From contig JABELC010000003.1 in the NCBI GenBank assembly GCA_028455995.1, forward strand, positions 806,001 through 870,000: DNA of 64,000 nt. Reading direction: 5' to 3'. The stretch is from Scleromitrula shiraiana (Eukaryota > Ascomycota > Leotiomycetes > Helotiales > Sclerotiniaceae). Every line of letters starts with the position of its first letter. The stretch's first letter is position 1. Below the pieces are notes generated by a model. The model saw only the letters and a program-made list of their open reading frames with translations. It was not told the origin of the DNA and made no database searches. Positions 11,718-22,813 of this stretch are shown piece by piece. The translations under genes and the position numbers were made by a program.

Positions 11718-12311
11718 ATAACTCTTATATTCATCCACAGGTATCTATTATTCTTGCTGATTGCTGCGAGTCTCCGAAAAATATCCACTTTGACCACATA
11801 ATAATCCTAGCAATATATACAGCTTGGCCTTTCACCTATATATTCTATCGTTCAACGCCAATACTACTGCATCTTTCCTTCACCCCCCTCTGATTGCTTC
11901 GGGTAGGATCGCCATCTAATTGCACACCATCTTTTTCTGTCTGGGCGCAACAAGATCCATTCTCGAAGGGTTCCTGAATTAATCGATAAGACCTCCTTTT
12001 CCATTGCCTAAGAGAGATAGAAAGAAACCAAGTCATAAACCGAGAAGACAAACGTCTCTAAAAAAATTCAAAGCAGGAAATAGCAACCGCATAACATTTC
12101 AGGATACATTCTCCAAGGTGCATTCACACATCTATAGTACATATTTTGTTTTGAAATACAGGCCAGAACTTAATGTAAAATCATTATTCCAGAAATGCCG
12201 AACTTTCATGTCCCAATGCCAAACGCCCCAAATCCTTACCTAGCCAGCCATACATTTATCAAGCGAGAATTAAAACCTTAAAGGAGTGAAAGAATCTCGC
12301 GGTCAAGAGTC
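11718..12311. other. Intergenic 3' flanks of convergent genes
   Basis: This lies between the SET-domain gene (+) and the CPSF6-like gene (-), which converge. No further gene is supported; the short open frames show no family features. Confidence 0.5.
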
Positions 12312-13636
12312 TTACTCTGGTCTAGGTCTTTTAGCACCATGTGGATTTTGCCAATCACCACCAGCGGTTTGGTTTTGTTGGAAGAATGCTGGATTGAAGT
12401 GTGGTTGCATCGGTTGGAAATTGTTTGCTCCTGTATTTCGTGTTAGTATGATCAATCAATAGAGCTCCAAACTTTTGTTCCTCAATCGTACCTTGCATTG
12501 CCCCACCCATTTGAGCCATATTTCCCATATTCATGGGCATTCCCATACCTCCCATTCCGGTCATCTGCATCCCGGCCATAGGCATTCCGCCCATCATGTT
12601 GTTTCCCATACCGCCTCTGCCGCCTCTCATCCCCTGGCCACCTCGCATACCACCCATCATTCCTCCACGGTTAAATCCGCCAAATTGGTTTCCCATGGCG
12701 TTACCTTGAAATCCACCACCCATTGATGCATTGAAGCCTCCGCCCATATTCCCTCCTGGCCCCGAAAAGTTGCGATTGAAATTACTCTGATTCATGTTAT
12801 TCATACCACCTCCACGGGATGAATTATATCCACCTCCGCGACCACGAAAGTTGCCGCCGAAATTGCTCGAACTATGATTACCTCGCTCACTGTTGTAGCC
12901 TCCTGGGGTTGTTCTACTGCTCTGAGTTTCCTTTGTCGCGCGAGTCGGTGCGTCCTTTGGTAGTGTACGGAATGGGTTGACATTCGGATTGTGGTAAGCA
13001 GCAGTCTGCTTCTTTACGTACTGTTGACCTTCACCAAAAGCATCAATCTTGCGCTTTACCGCTGTCGCAGCTTGCTGTGATGTAAACTCCACATAAGCTT
13101 GCCTGGGTCCAAAAGTTAGATACGGTGATCATCGAAACATTTAGCGCTACATACCCCTTGCTTTTTCCATTGACCTTGTGCTCGGAAAACGTTATCTCTT
13201 TCAATTCATCCTCTACTTGAGATTGGTTGACCCAGCCGCGAATGTCATCATCTGTATTCCACCAATGCAGTTCTGATATCAACAACGCAGTTGTCGCACC
13301 TTGGTCAATCGGTCGATCATCGGAACCACCCTTTCTCTTCACACCTTGCTGTTGAGGTGCTTGCTTGGGGATATTGAGTAAATCCTTTCCAGATTCGTCT
13401 GTACTCTTAATTTGCTGCTGGCCATCCATGAGACTATCCTTTTCATTGCTAACCTTGATATCTACATAGTCATCATCTTGTTCCTCTTCAACTTTCCCAT
13501 TTGTCTCGGTACTTTCGCCATTACCCGATTCGACTCCATCTATCTTAACATCTCCTTCTTCATCCTTTTTGAAGATTGCATCCTGCTCGGTGTTGGTATC
13601 ACCATATATATCAATATCGAACTCGTCATCAGCCAT
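12312..13636 (-). CDS. CPSF6-like RRM protein (cleavage factor Im large-subunit type)
   Basis: The RRM resembles that of the CPSF6/CPSF7 subunit of cleavage factor Im, which helps choose mRNA poly(A) sites in the nucleus. Exons are 13155-13636, 12492-13102 and 12312-12430, giving 403 residues. Residues 1-110 are acidic and disordered (MADDEFDIDIYGDTN). The RRM (about 112-185) has ALLISELHWWNTDDDIRGWV, where LxWW(N/T)TD is the CPSF6 hallmark, and the RNP1 region GKSKGQAYVEF, which appears only after splicing. The C-terminal half is Gly/Met/Asn-rich with RGG/RGRGGG motifs, then NPFRTLPK and a KRPRPE end. Orthology is inferred from the RRM; another RRM-RGG protein is possible. Confidence 0.85.
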
Positions 13637-15461
13637 GGCGTCTAGACGTATACAAAGTACCTTAGGCTCTTAAAGGGATTAGGTTTTCTGGAGGGTAATG
13701 CTATGTGTTTCCTTGGAGACAATTTTATCTGATGCTATGCCACACGAAAGTGGGTTCTGTGAGAAGAGTATAACAGGATCAGCGCGTGAAAACAGAGGAA
13801 GAGAGCCATCCAAGGGTAGATTTCGGCGCGTCCGTGATAACGGAAGCAAATTTGAAGTATATGGGATAGAATTTAATAAATACGTACACTCCTAAAACCT
13901 GGAGAAATAGTGCTTTAACTGAGGTCAAAGTCTGAGAGCCTTCTTTGGCAGATGCAGACACAATGAAGATTTTTAAGACGAAGCTCTGTGCTTGCAGTCT
14001 CTTGTAAATTGGAATTGTTTCGAATGTAAAGAAGCCCAACAGATTCAATCAACGGTCAATGCCGAGATATTGGAAAAATAAGGTACTTGAAGGAAAATAT
14101 GATCCAGATTGAAAATTGGAAAACAGAAGTGAAGATGGCAGCTGTCTATTCCTTGTTCATCAACAGCACCAATAGTGACCAAGGTCTTGTAGCGCAAATC
14201 CGTCTCCCAGATTTCCCTTCGAATATGTTATCTTTGGTTTCGACGAAAGATATTCTAAGTGAATGTTGTATAGTATACTGATATGAGTATTATAATTCGG
14301 CGTGTTGTTTTGGGGATGCGAATGACTCGGAGTGGATGTAAAGTGTCGCAAATACGAAGTCTCGAGTAATACGATTGATGAAAGTTATTTCAAGTATTTG
14401 GATTCGAATTTGAGGAAAGTCGAGTATTAAAAGTGATCGACCTATTGTGGTTGGTTAGATGAAAAGAAGAATGTTGTGAAAATTATATGCAAGATGGATA
14501 GTACTCGTATCGTATTGTGTTGAGTTGTGTTGTATTGGGGTGTGTTGACCTTTGAGATGGATGATGGATGATGGATGATTGTATTTCGCGCTATCACACT
14601 TGAATATGGGAAACGAAGGAGATGAACGATTTTGAAAAAGAAGAAAGAGAGTTAGAAATGATGGCGATGTTGAAATATGAAGGTATTTAGAGAGAGAAAA
14701 GAAGAGGTCGATCTTGTTCTTTCTCTTCTTGTTTATTTCTTTAGAGCAGCTTGTGTCGCCGCAGGCTGTGTTCTAGTCGGGCGCGTTACTATAATTCCCT
14801 TCCCAAATTCTACCTAGCAATCCAATCCAATGCTACCCTTGTCTTACCTTACCTTACCTTACCTTATCTTGCCTTGCCTTGCCTTGCCTTGCCTTGCTTA
14901 CATAAGTAAAAGAAAAAAGTTGAGCCTTGTACGTGCCCTTTGTCAATCTGTGTATGTGTGTGTGTATGTGTGTGTGTGTATGTGTGTGGTTTTAGTTATA
15001 ATTGAGGGGTGCCTTTAAATGTACCTTAGAAAGAGCGAGCTTATGTAAGTACTTCACCCGTCCCCCGTCCCGTACATTATTATATTATTATTTACCAAGC
15101 CCCAAGTTACCATAGTAAAGGTCCTTGTCCTTATCTGGCTTCTTCAACTCTCTAAAAGTAATAATAAGGTATATACATACTTCATTTCTCCATTTCATCC
15201 CATCTTCATCCCCATTCCTCTACTCTCCAACTACTCTACAATTCAATTCGGTTCAATTCATTCCATTCCTTAACAACTCAACTAAAGAATAGTCGATTTT
15301 ATTAATTCTATTCTCCTCATACTAGAAATTGAAGTCCAGTCTATTAATAAATAAACTTCAACTACCTACCACAGTAGCTCGTACGAACTCTCGAAATACA
15401 TTACTGCATCCAACTCAACTCAACTCAACTCAACTTTACCAAACCTTACCATCTCGCAAAC
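13637..15461. promoter_or_regulatory. Long (1.8 kb) gene-free region between the CPSF6-like gene and SSS1
   Basis: The two neighbours are divergent. No convincing protein or RNA gene is seen. Simple repeats occur: CCTTA/CCTTG runs at about 14840-14896, a GT/GTAT run at about 14945-14988 and CAACT repeats at about 15411-15435 just before SSS1. The right part is C/T-rich, as in long fungal 5' leaders. Confidence 0.45.
14840..14896. repeat. CCTTA/CCTTG pentanucleotide microsatellite
   Basis: Runs of CTTAC and CTTGC pentamers in the 5' region of SSS1. Confidence 0.85.
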
Positions 15462-15730
15462 ATGTCTGACCAAATTCAAGAGTTTATGGAAATTCCAAGA
15501 GATTTTGTTAAGGATGGTACTCAATTCATCAATAGATGCACAAAGCGTAAGCGATGAACTTTTCACATTGCAGCGCATTTATGCTAACAATATCCATGGC
15601 AGCTGATCGTCGAGAGTTCATAAACATCTCCCGCGCCGTTGGTGTTGGTTTCCTCATCATGGGTGCTGTCGGATATTTGGTGAAATTGATTCACATCCCC
15701 GTGAACAATATACTGGTTGGAGGCGCATAG
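15462..15730 (+). CDS. SSS1: Sec61 gamma subunit (ER translocon)
   Basis: Sss1/Sec61-gamma is the small tail-anchored subunit that clamps the Sec61 protein-conducting channel in the ER membrane. Exons 15462-15546 and 15603-15730 give 70 residues, the usual size. The cytosolic helix reads [20 protein letters not shown] followed by [14 protein letters not shown]. The membrane helix is [20 protein letters not shown], ending [12 protein letters not shown]. The intron falls in the codon for the proline of TKPDRREF. Because the protein is short, only the second exon resembles an isolated ORF. Confidence 0.97.
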
Positions 15731-16984
15731 TTATAGGATATAATTGTTCTCGAGGTTTCGCGGATGGTTCTGGTTCTGGTTCTGATGGTATATATGAATA
15801 TGTATGTCTATCAACGAGGATGAATCGATCGTCGATGGTGATTTGAAAGGGTACTTGATGGGGGATTGAATTTCGAAAGGGGAGGGAAAGAGGGAGAGGG
15901 AGCGCCGGGCACAAATTCAGGCGTACAAATTTGGACGGGGTTTTTCATCACACAAAAAGCTGCGGATGTATTATATTATATTTGGCTTCATGATCTTGGT
16001 AGCCGCTGCTTACAATTTATGGCATATCAACCATATCATGTCAGAACATTGACAGAGACTGCAGGATGGTTACAGTGATAATGAATTTTGGCTAAGCTTA
16101 AGGTACGGAATTGACTTCATAAATGAGTATTTATGGCATTCATGCATCAATCGATCAATCTATGCCCAAATGCGAACAAAAGGGTACGCCCCTAAAACCC
16201 CCGACATGCAGGTGGATTCTTGGAGAGCTTCTTGAGCCTTGAAGCTAGAGGGCATTCATTTCCAGATTTCTGCCTCAAACCTCCAGTGAAGTATTATTGT
16301 GAGTGCCTGAGGGATATACCTGGTGTACTCCCAGGGCGCAAGCTGGTCCGAGGTGATATGATGATCTGATGATCGGGAATTAAGAAATATATCGACGGAT
16401 TTAATAATTTGCGATAAGATAAGCAATCTGGTGAATAATACCTAGGTATGTAGACTTGTTGGTGTGGGTAGGTAGTAGATGACGATGCGACTTCAACATA
16501 GACCTGTGAGACTTCTAAAGTTTCCATTCATTGTCATCTATTTTGACCTCTCTAACATTAGTTGAACTAATCAACACTTTAAGACTACTTAATACCAGTT
16601 GACTCACTTATATCGAGCATCGAATCTAATCTAATCTAATCTAATTTACATCACACTAAAATACTACCTAGGTAAGCTTGTGAACGAACATACTGCTACC
16701 GTTTCCCCTCCTCGAACCTTTCCTTCCCCTACCACCACACCCCATACTTTACACTTCACAGCACACTCTAAATACCCTTGATAATACTTGAGGTCAATGG
16801 CCTTCTTTCCTCTTACACCTTACACAATACAATACAATGAATATAGAGTTTGATACATACATACATACATACATACATACATACATACATACATACATAC
16901 ATACATACATACATACATACTTCAATACTTATTAATCTTTACACCACAGTATTAAACATCCATCATCAATCAATAACATAACTA
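15731..16984. other. Intergenic between SSS1 and the DCAF11-like gene
   Basis: About 1.25 kb without a supported gene. The right part is C/T- and A-rich and includes a CATA microsatellite just upstream of the WD40 gene. Confidence 0.5.
16853..16920. repeat. CATA tetranucleotide microsatellite
   Basis: About 17 near-perfect CATA units, ending roughly 65 bp before the DCAF11-like start codon, probably in the promoter or 5' leader. Confidence 0.95.
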
Positions 16985-19371
16985 ATGGACGAATCAAATC
17001 CGTCAAGCCTAAATACTCCTTATGACTACAACTCTCCAACCGAGGGTGATTATGTTGTAGAGCCTGGTGATCCTCACAGTTCTGATAATATATCTGAAGG
17101 CGGGGATAACCCAGAGGATGATGATGATGATAACGATGGAGAGGAAGAAGAAGACGAATATGATGATGACGATGATAACGATGGTATAGGATGGGGTATG
17201 TTTCATAGCGTCAACCATACATATTGTCTCACAACGGGCAATCAGCATACTAACCTGCTATTCATTATTCAGAGGTCCATCTTGAAGTCGAAGAAGATGA
17301 AACCGATCCCAGATTCGAGCGAAGTGAGCAAATCTATATATCGTTCACCTTATTCCAAATCATATTGCTCATGTTTCGATTTGTAGTCCAGGATCGAAGA
17401 CGACAGATTCTACAATTATTAGCCAGTGCCGACATTCGGAGGTTATTTGCGGCGGCTCAAGATGGGGATGATGTGTTCGATGCCGTACGTGTGAATAGAC
17501 GTAGGGCACCGACACCCGACCCAAATCGGTTCCCAAAGGTCCCTAGCGTTGTGGGCGAGGAATTGATGGCCTCTGGAGATTTTGGTTCCAACGATGCTCG
17601 CAACACCTATACTATCCACGGGGAAATTGCAAAACGGAAACGATTAGGTCGAAGGATTTTAGATCGAGAAATAGCCTCTGGGGATTTCGCAAGTCAAAGG
17701 ATAAACCAGAGGATAATGACCCAGGTTAGCATGCTAGCATTACCAACAAGTAGTGGCTGACAAATCCCAGGAAATGCTACCTTCTTCTAGGCCGGATATG
17801 ATAATTAACTACCAGTCCCCTGTATACTCGGGTCAATTTTCAGACGATGGCAATTTCTTCTTCGCGGTCACTAAAGATTTCAAAGTGCGCATGTATGATA
17901 CTTCAAATCCATATAATTGGCGATACTACAAGACGGTTGAATATCCTTTTGGACAATGTAAGTGAATTTGATATGATTGCCTACGTTTTCAAAGGGGGAA
18001 ATGACTATACATCTTGGATCTCTCTTTGTTCAAGACACATATACATACATAGATACAACGTGTATACAGCGGGTACTGATAACCGTTAGGGACTCTCACC
18101 GATGCTTCGTTGAGCCCAAACAATAAATATCTCGCATATACATCCATCCGGAGCGTAGTCTGCCTTGCCCCGACAGACCCGAATGACCTGGGAGACCCTT
18201 ATAATTTGAATTTAGCTGATGATGGACGTGCTAGCTGGCGAAATGGTAGAGCAGATTTTGGTATATGGTCAGTTCGATTCTCTGGTGATGGAGGCAAACT
18301 TGTTGCTGGCACCACAGGTGGTTCAATTGTTCTATATGATATTGAATCCCGCCGTCCTATACATAGAATTTTTGGACACGAAGATGATGTAAATGCTGTG
18401 TGTTTTGCTGATAAGCAATCACCACATATTTTGTATTCTGGATCGGATGACAAAAGCTTGAAAGTATGGGACACACGAAGTATGGGTGACAGTCGTGAGG
18501 CTGGAGCCTTTGTTGGGCACATCGAGGGGTTGACATATATCGACAGCAAAGGAGATGGCCGTAAGTCCTTACCACTGGTCCATGTAAATAAAAAAAACCT
18601 TGTTAATGGTGTATAGGTTACGTACTCAGTAATGGCAAAGATCAAAGCATGAAACTGTGGGATCTACGCATGGTTATGACATCACGACAATTCACCCAAT
18701 CTAGATCGAGCAACCAAAGGCCTATGGGATACCACTTCGATTATCGGTTTGGCCAGTACAATCCGTACTACTGGTACCATGATCCTAATGATAATTCCCT
18801 GGTTACATATAGAGGCCACAGTGTGTTAAAAACACTAATCAGATGTCACTTTTCTCCTCCGGGAAGTACTAATTCAAGATATGTCTATTCAGGAAGTTAT
18901 GATGGCAAGGTCTATATATGGAATATGGATGCTACACTGGCTGGGAAAATTGAAGTTGAGGGGGTGACTCATAATACAAGACCACGCATTTTGGAGCCAG
19001 GAAGGAGATGGGAGGATGATGAAGATGTATCTGACCATGGCTGGCAAACTTGTGTAAGAGATGCTAGCTGGCATCCCACAGCTCCCATGATAGTTGGTGA
19101 GTATTCCTCTTGAGAACATAAAGACCAAGCTAATGGGGTTCTAGCATCCGCTTGGAATGGCTACGGAATGTCAAGAGGAACATGCACTACTCATTCATGG
19201 AATGATGCCGCCGAAGACGATGAGGCTGAACCAAAAATGGGATTAAGGGTAAACGAGAAATTAGAAAAGGAACCCAGTTTTGACGAAGATGAGTCGGAAC
19301 AACTTTACTGGGACACAAGGCGGGAGCAGCTGCCCGACTCAGGCGATGACGATGAACAGCCCTTTGAGTGA
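16985..19371 (+). CDS. DCAF11/WDR23 (LEC14B)-like WD40 protein
   Basis: DCAF11/LEC14B proteins are WD40 substrate receptors of CUL4-DDB1 ubiquitin ligases. Seven exons fit: 16985-17195, 17273-17323, 17387-17724, 17771-17957, 18090-18560, 18617-19096 and 19145-19371, giving 654 residues. The first 75 residues are very acidic. A conserved helix region follows (QDRRRQILQLLASADIRRLF). The propeller then starts with YSGQFSDDGNFFFAVTKDFK and contains WTLTDASLSPNNKYLAYTSI, then HEDDVNAVCFADK with YSGSDDKSLKVWDTRSMG. Later blades read VLSNGKDQSMKLWDLR and RYVYSGSYDGKVYIWNMDAT. The WDTR and WDLR tetrapeptides are of the WDxR type used to dock on DDB1. The C-terminus is acidic. Every junction preserves phase and family sequence, so the model is firm. 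Confidence 0.93.
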
Positions 19372-19723
19372 ATCGTAGCTATCTGGGATGTGGAACACTT
19401 TTCCATGTTTCATAAGCTACTGCTACATTATGTTGTACGGACTATTACCTAAATACGCCTTGAAACAAGAAATTGATAATCACGTAAATGTTCATTCTGT
19501 TCGCTATTCAGTTATGAGATGATTCTGCTTTAAAACCATTGCTTGCAACCGTCATCTGGACATCTGATACAAACAATATATTGAATATCCATACCATACT
19601 ACATCGTATGGAGACCAAGTCCAATAGACGCCTCAGATTATTTGTCGTTTACTAACAAGATATTATGAGTCGGGTATCGAGTTATATTTCTATTGACCAG
19701 CACATGACTTATGTGTCCCATTT
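19372..19723. other. Intergenic 3' flanks of convergent genes
   Basis: This lies between the DCAF11-like (+) and the telobox (-) genes. No gene is seen; both 3' UTRs must share these 350 bp. Confidence 0.5.
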
Positions 19724-21436
19724 CTATTCTAAAAGACGTAAAATGTCCATCTCACCTATTGTACCATTGAATGAGGCAGCAATGCCTTCGCCCCAATCGA
19801 AGGACTGTGAAAACGTCAAACTATCTGCAGGCTCCACTGTATGTTCGTCCGCTTCGAATGGGAGATTATCTTTAAAGCCATATGGCGTAGATTGTGAACC
19901 TGAGGTGTTAGGTTTAGCGGTAACGGTATTCTTTTCGGGTGTGTTCTCCTCTTCAGAGGAGATCATCTGATGTATCTTTAGTCGCTCGTGGCTGGAACTC
20001 AATGATATGGCCGATTTTGTCAGCGGTGGATTAGTGACTGCAAGTTCATCCCCGAGAGTGGACCTATTCTGGTAATCTTTCTGGAGAAAGTCCTCGCCGG
20101 ATCTAGATTTGTCAAGATGTTTGTTGCGGTAGCGATCTCTAAGGTCAGTGGGCTGACGACTTTGGAGATGAAAGCGCGCATCCCTTTGTATTTTGGTCCA
20201 AGCCGGGCCATATAAATTGTAGCCTTCCACAATTTCACGATCATCCTGCTCAGAAAATGGCCGTCGTTCTCGTCGCTCAGATTTCTTGAACGGTCCCTGG
20301 ATCCCCAGTTCAGCAAGATCAGTAAGTTGTTTCCTGTGACTACGAGGCTTCTTATAAGGTCCCGGAATACACGGTTCAGCCAAGTTAGATTTGGATGAAG
20401 GGGGATGGTTTGGCGAAAGACTAGGGAAATCCTGATCTTCCTCTAAAAGTAAGTTTTCAGATAAAATGCCAGATTTTGGCTTTTCTGGTTCGATCTGATC
20501 CATTCTACTACTCTGGTCGTTCACAAACCTGCTGTGACTTTTAGAATTTCGATTTTGGTTTCTCAGCTCATCTGGACAACAAGTCCTGAAACGGTCTTTC
20601 AAGTCTACTGCAGATCTATTATTGAAGGAGAAACTGGAATCTTCCAGTATATCAGTCCAATTCCCTACACCATGTTTATGTACCCCCAAGAGCAAGTTAT
20701 TTGTCTCTTCCTCCGCCCACTTCCTCCTAGGTTTGACATGTTTCTTATCCTTCCCTTTTCCTTGCACCTCTTGATCATTTAGAGGTGGAGCAGCCACAAT
20801 GTCCTCCACAACACCATCCACGATATCCTCTTCAAGGCTGCCCTTTGTCTCTAGGATTGTTGGGATCTCACAATTCAGAGTATTTCTCCCATGACTATCA
20901 TGAAATGAACTCGATGAGATAGGTGGGAATAAAGTAGCTTGCGGTGGTGGCTCAAACAAACCAATTATGATTGGCGGTACCACCTGTTTATTCGACTTTT
21001 GTTTCTTGGGTGGCTTGGGTAGTTGAACGAAATCATCTTTGCCATCTTCTATGCGTCGTTTTTCTGAAGATAACCCCCTGGTATTACCATTGTCATCATC
21101 CAAAATCCTCTGCAAAGATTGTGCAGATGAGCTCCCTATGCCGCGATCTATCGTCCCTGGTTCCTTCCCTAACCTCGAGCTATCTTCACCATCATGGTGA
21201 ATGGTTTCCTTATCGTCAATTGGTGAAATGGAGGGGGTATGTTGTGAGACTAGTGACGATGGCTTATCGGATCGTGTACTGGTATTTGGTTCTAGTAATA
21301 ATCGCCCAGAAGCTTTAGTTATGTTTGGATCATGCAATGGAGGAAGCTCCATTATTGAAGGGGGTGTTAAAAATGGATCAAAGGGGTCGTTGTTGAGCAG
21401 GGCAATTTTGCGCGGCTCGATCGTCGTGTACATCAT
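19724..21436 (-). CDS. Two-Myb telobox protein (Teb1/Tay1-like)
   Basis: A single 570-residue frame carries two Myb/SANT domains. The first spans about residues 237-295: RRKWAEEETNNLLLGVHKHG, then VGNWTDILEDSSFSFNNRSA and VDLKDRFRTCCP. The second spans about 391-440: RRPFSEQDDREIVEGYNLYG, then PAWTKIQRDARFHLQSRQPT and DLRDRYRNKH. VDLKDRFR and TDLRDRYR are telobox-type third helices, as in TRF-like proteins that bind TTAGGG repeats; yeast relatives Teb1 and Tay1 also have two. Between the domains a short motif is duplicated (LAEPCIPGPYKK and LAELGIQGPFKK). The rest is low-complexity and charged, with a basic run PPKKQKSNK near residue 140. It is probably nuclear; whether it binds telomeres or gene promoters is open. 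No introns are needed. Confidence 0.82.
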   Translation of the reverse strand: MMYTTIEPRKIALLNNDPFDPFLTPPSIMELPPLHDPNITKASGRLLLEPNTSTRSDKPSSLVSQHTPSISPIDDKETIHHDGEDSSRLGKEPGTIDRGIGSSSAQSLQRILDDDNGNTRGLSSEKRRIEDGKDDFVQLPKPPKKQKSNKQVVPPIIIGLFEPPPQATLFPPISSSSFHDSHGRNTLNCEIPTILETKGSLEEDIVDGVVEDIVAAPPLNDQEVQGKGKDKKHVKPRRKWAEEETNNLLLGVHKHGVGNWTDILEDSSFSFNNRSAVDLKDRFRTCCPDELRNQNRNSKSHSRFVNDQSSRMDQIEPEKPKSGILSENLLLEEDQDFPSLSPNHPPSSKSNLAEPCIPGPYKKPRSHRKQLTDLAELGIQGPFKKSERRERRPFSEQDDREIVEGYNLYGPAWTKIQRDARFHLQSRQPTDLRDRYRNKHLDKSRSGEDFLQKDYQNRSTLGDELAVTNPPLTKSAISLSSSHERLKIHQMISSEEENTPEKNTVTAKPNTSGSQSTPYGFKDNLPFEADEHTVEPADSLTFSQSFDWGEGIAASFNGTIGEMDILRLLE

Positions 21437-21744
21437 ACAGTATGATCATGGCCAAAGAATTTCGAATAGAAAGTGGAATTGATAGGAAGGTTTGTATAAG
21501 ATTAGTTTTTACTCTTGTAATTTCTCTCTCTTACGACAGTTTGAATGTACGCAGTTAGCTATTACTGAATGTACTGGATCTTAATACGATAAAAACGGTT
21601 CATTTTTAATAAAACCACACCCCAGGTAGTATCAATTAAATCCAGAACTACTTCATATGATATCTACAAACAAACAGTACACTACTTCGTTATTTCCTTT
21701 GATCAGCACTGGTGAACTGCACTACACCATAACACAACGGAATC
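21437..21744. promoter_or_regulatory. Divergent promoter of the telobox and DUF7704 genes
   Basis: A gene-free stretch of 308 bp lies between two genes facing away from each other. No specific site is recognised. Confidence 0.5.
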
Positions 21745-22374
21745 ATGACTTCTATTCTACCTCCGTTTCCAAGATTTGTCTTGACTGTTTTTGAGCCAAT
21801 ATCATTGTAAGTTTCTGTGCTCGGATCGGAGTATTGAACATTCACTCCATCCCATTAGTCTTTCATTTCCAGCGCGACTCCTTTCCATAATACTCACCGA
21901 CCACTAGGATTGCTGGCTTTGCCGCACCTTTCATATCTCCAGACTGGTTCATAGCCGAGCAGATTGTCTCTTCTCCTCTTGAAGTCGTTAGTGATAACGC
22001 TCGTCTTGTTGCATGGCAGCTAGGCAATATATACCTCCTACTAGCAATGGTAGGAGTTGGCGTTCTCTACAGCACAACCGAAGCACGGGTTGTCAAAAAC
22101 TACGTGATCGCTCTCGCTATAGCTGACATTGGTCATCTTGCGGTGACTTATAGTGTCCTGGGATGGGAAAGAAGCATTGATATAACCACATGGAATTCGA
22201 TGACTTGGGGCAACATAGGGGCAACTGTAAGGTTATGCTAATTTATATATTCTTATGGTTCTCGTATCCAGATGTACTAACATATATACTCAGCTCTTTT
22301 TGTTCATAACACGCTTAGCATACCTTTTCGGACTATTTGGAGCTGATCAGAAGAGAGTTCTCAAGGCTGATTGA
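21745..22374 (+). CDS. DUF7704-type small fungal membrane protein
   Basis: Exons 21745-21806, 21908-22226 and 22294-22374 give 153 residues. The start MTSILPPFPRFVLTVFEPIS and the following LIAGFAAPFISPDWF are typical of the fungal DUF7704 family, whose function is unknown. Four hydrophobic segments are visible, at about 10-30 (FVLTVFEPISLIAGFAAPFI), 58-75 (LGNIYLLLAMVGVGVLYS), 85-108 (VIALAIADIGHLAVTYSVLG) and 128-147 (LFLFITRLAYLFGLFG), so it should be an integral membrane protein. The protein ends GADQKRVLKAD. The family name rests on recalled sequence features; the gene structure is well supported by splice phase. Confidence 0.75.
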
Positions 22375-22813
22375 GAAGACAGGTTGACGTACACGTGATG
22401 CTACCCTAGAGGTATTTGGTTGGAAAGGCCTGCAAGGTTGCCCGTTTACAATGCCATTCATCATACCCACCTTGTTGTCTATAAAGTATCGTGCGCTGTT
22501 GTACAGGACGAAATCAGCATCGATTTTGTAACAGCATCTCCACATGTCGTCATCATGGTCGACGTTAGATAGCAAAGTTCATATTGACCTCACATAATGC
22601 TTGCTTGCCATTCTGAATCCAACACTACAGTATCGCAGAACAATGTTTCTGTGACTATTCTGGTGTTACTTCTAAAGCAATGCAAAAATGAGCTTCCTGT
22701 GTCCAACTCCATTTTAGGTTATAAGATGTTAACCTACTGCCGCTAACATCAACGTTGTGATGAGAGTTTTTTGGATATTTTAGATCCATGCTCCATAACT
22801 TGATATTCCATAA
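22375..22813. other. Intergenic 3' flanks of convergent genes
   Basis: About 440 bp between the DUF7704 gene (+) and the UBX gene (-). No gene is seen. Confidence 0.5.
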
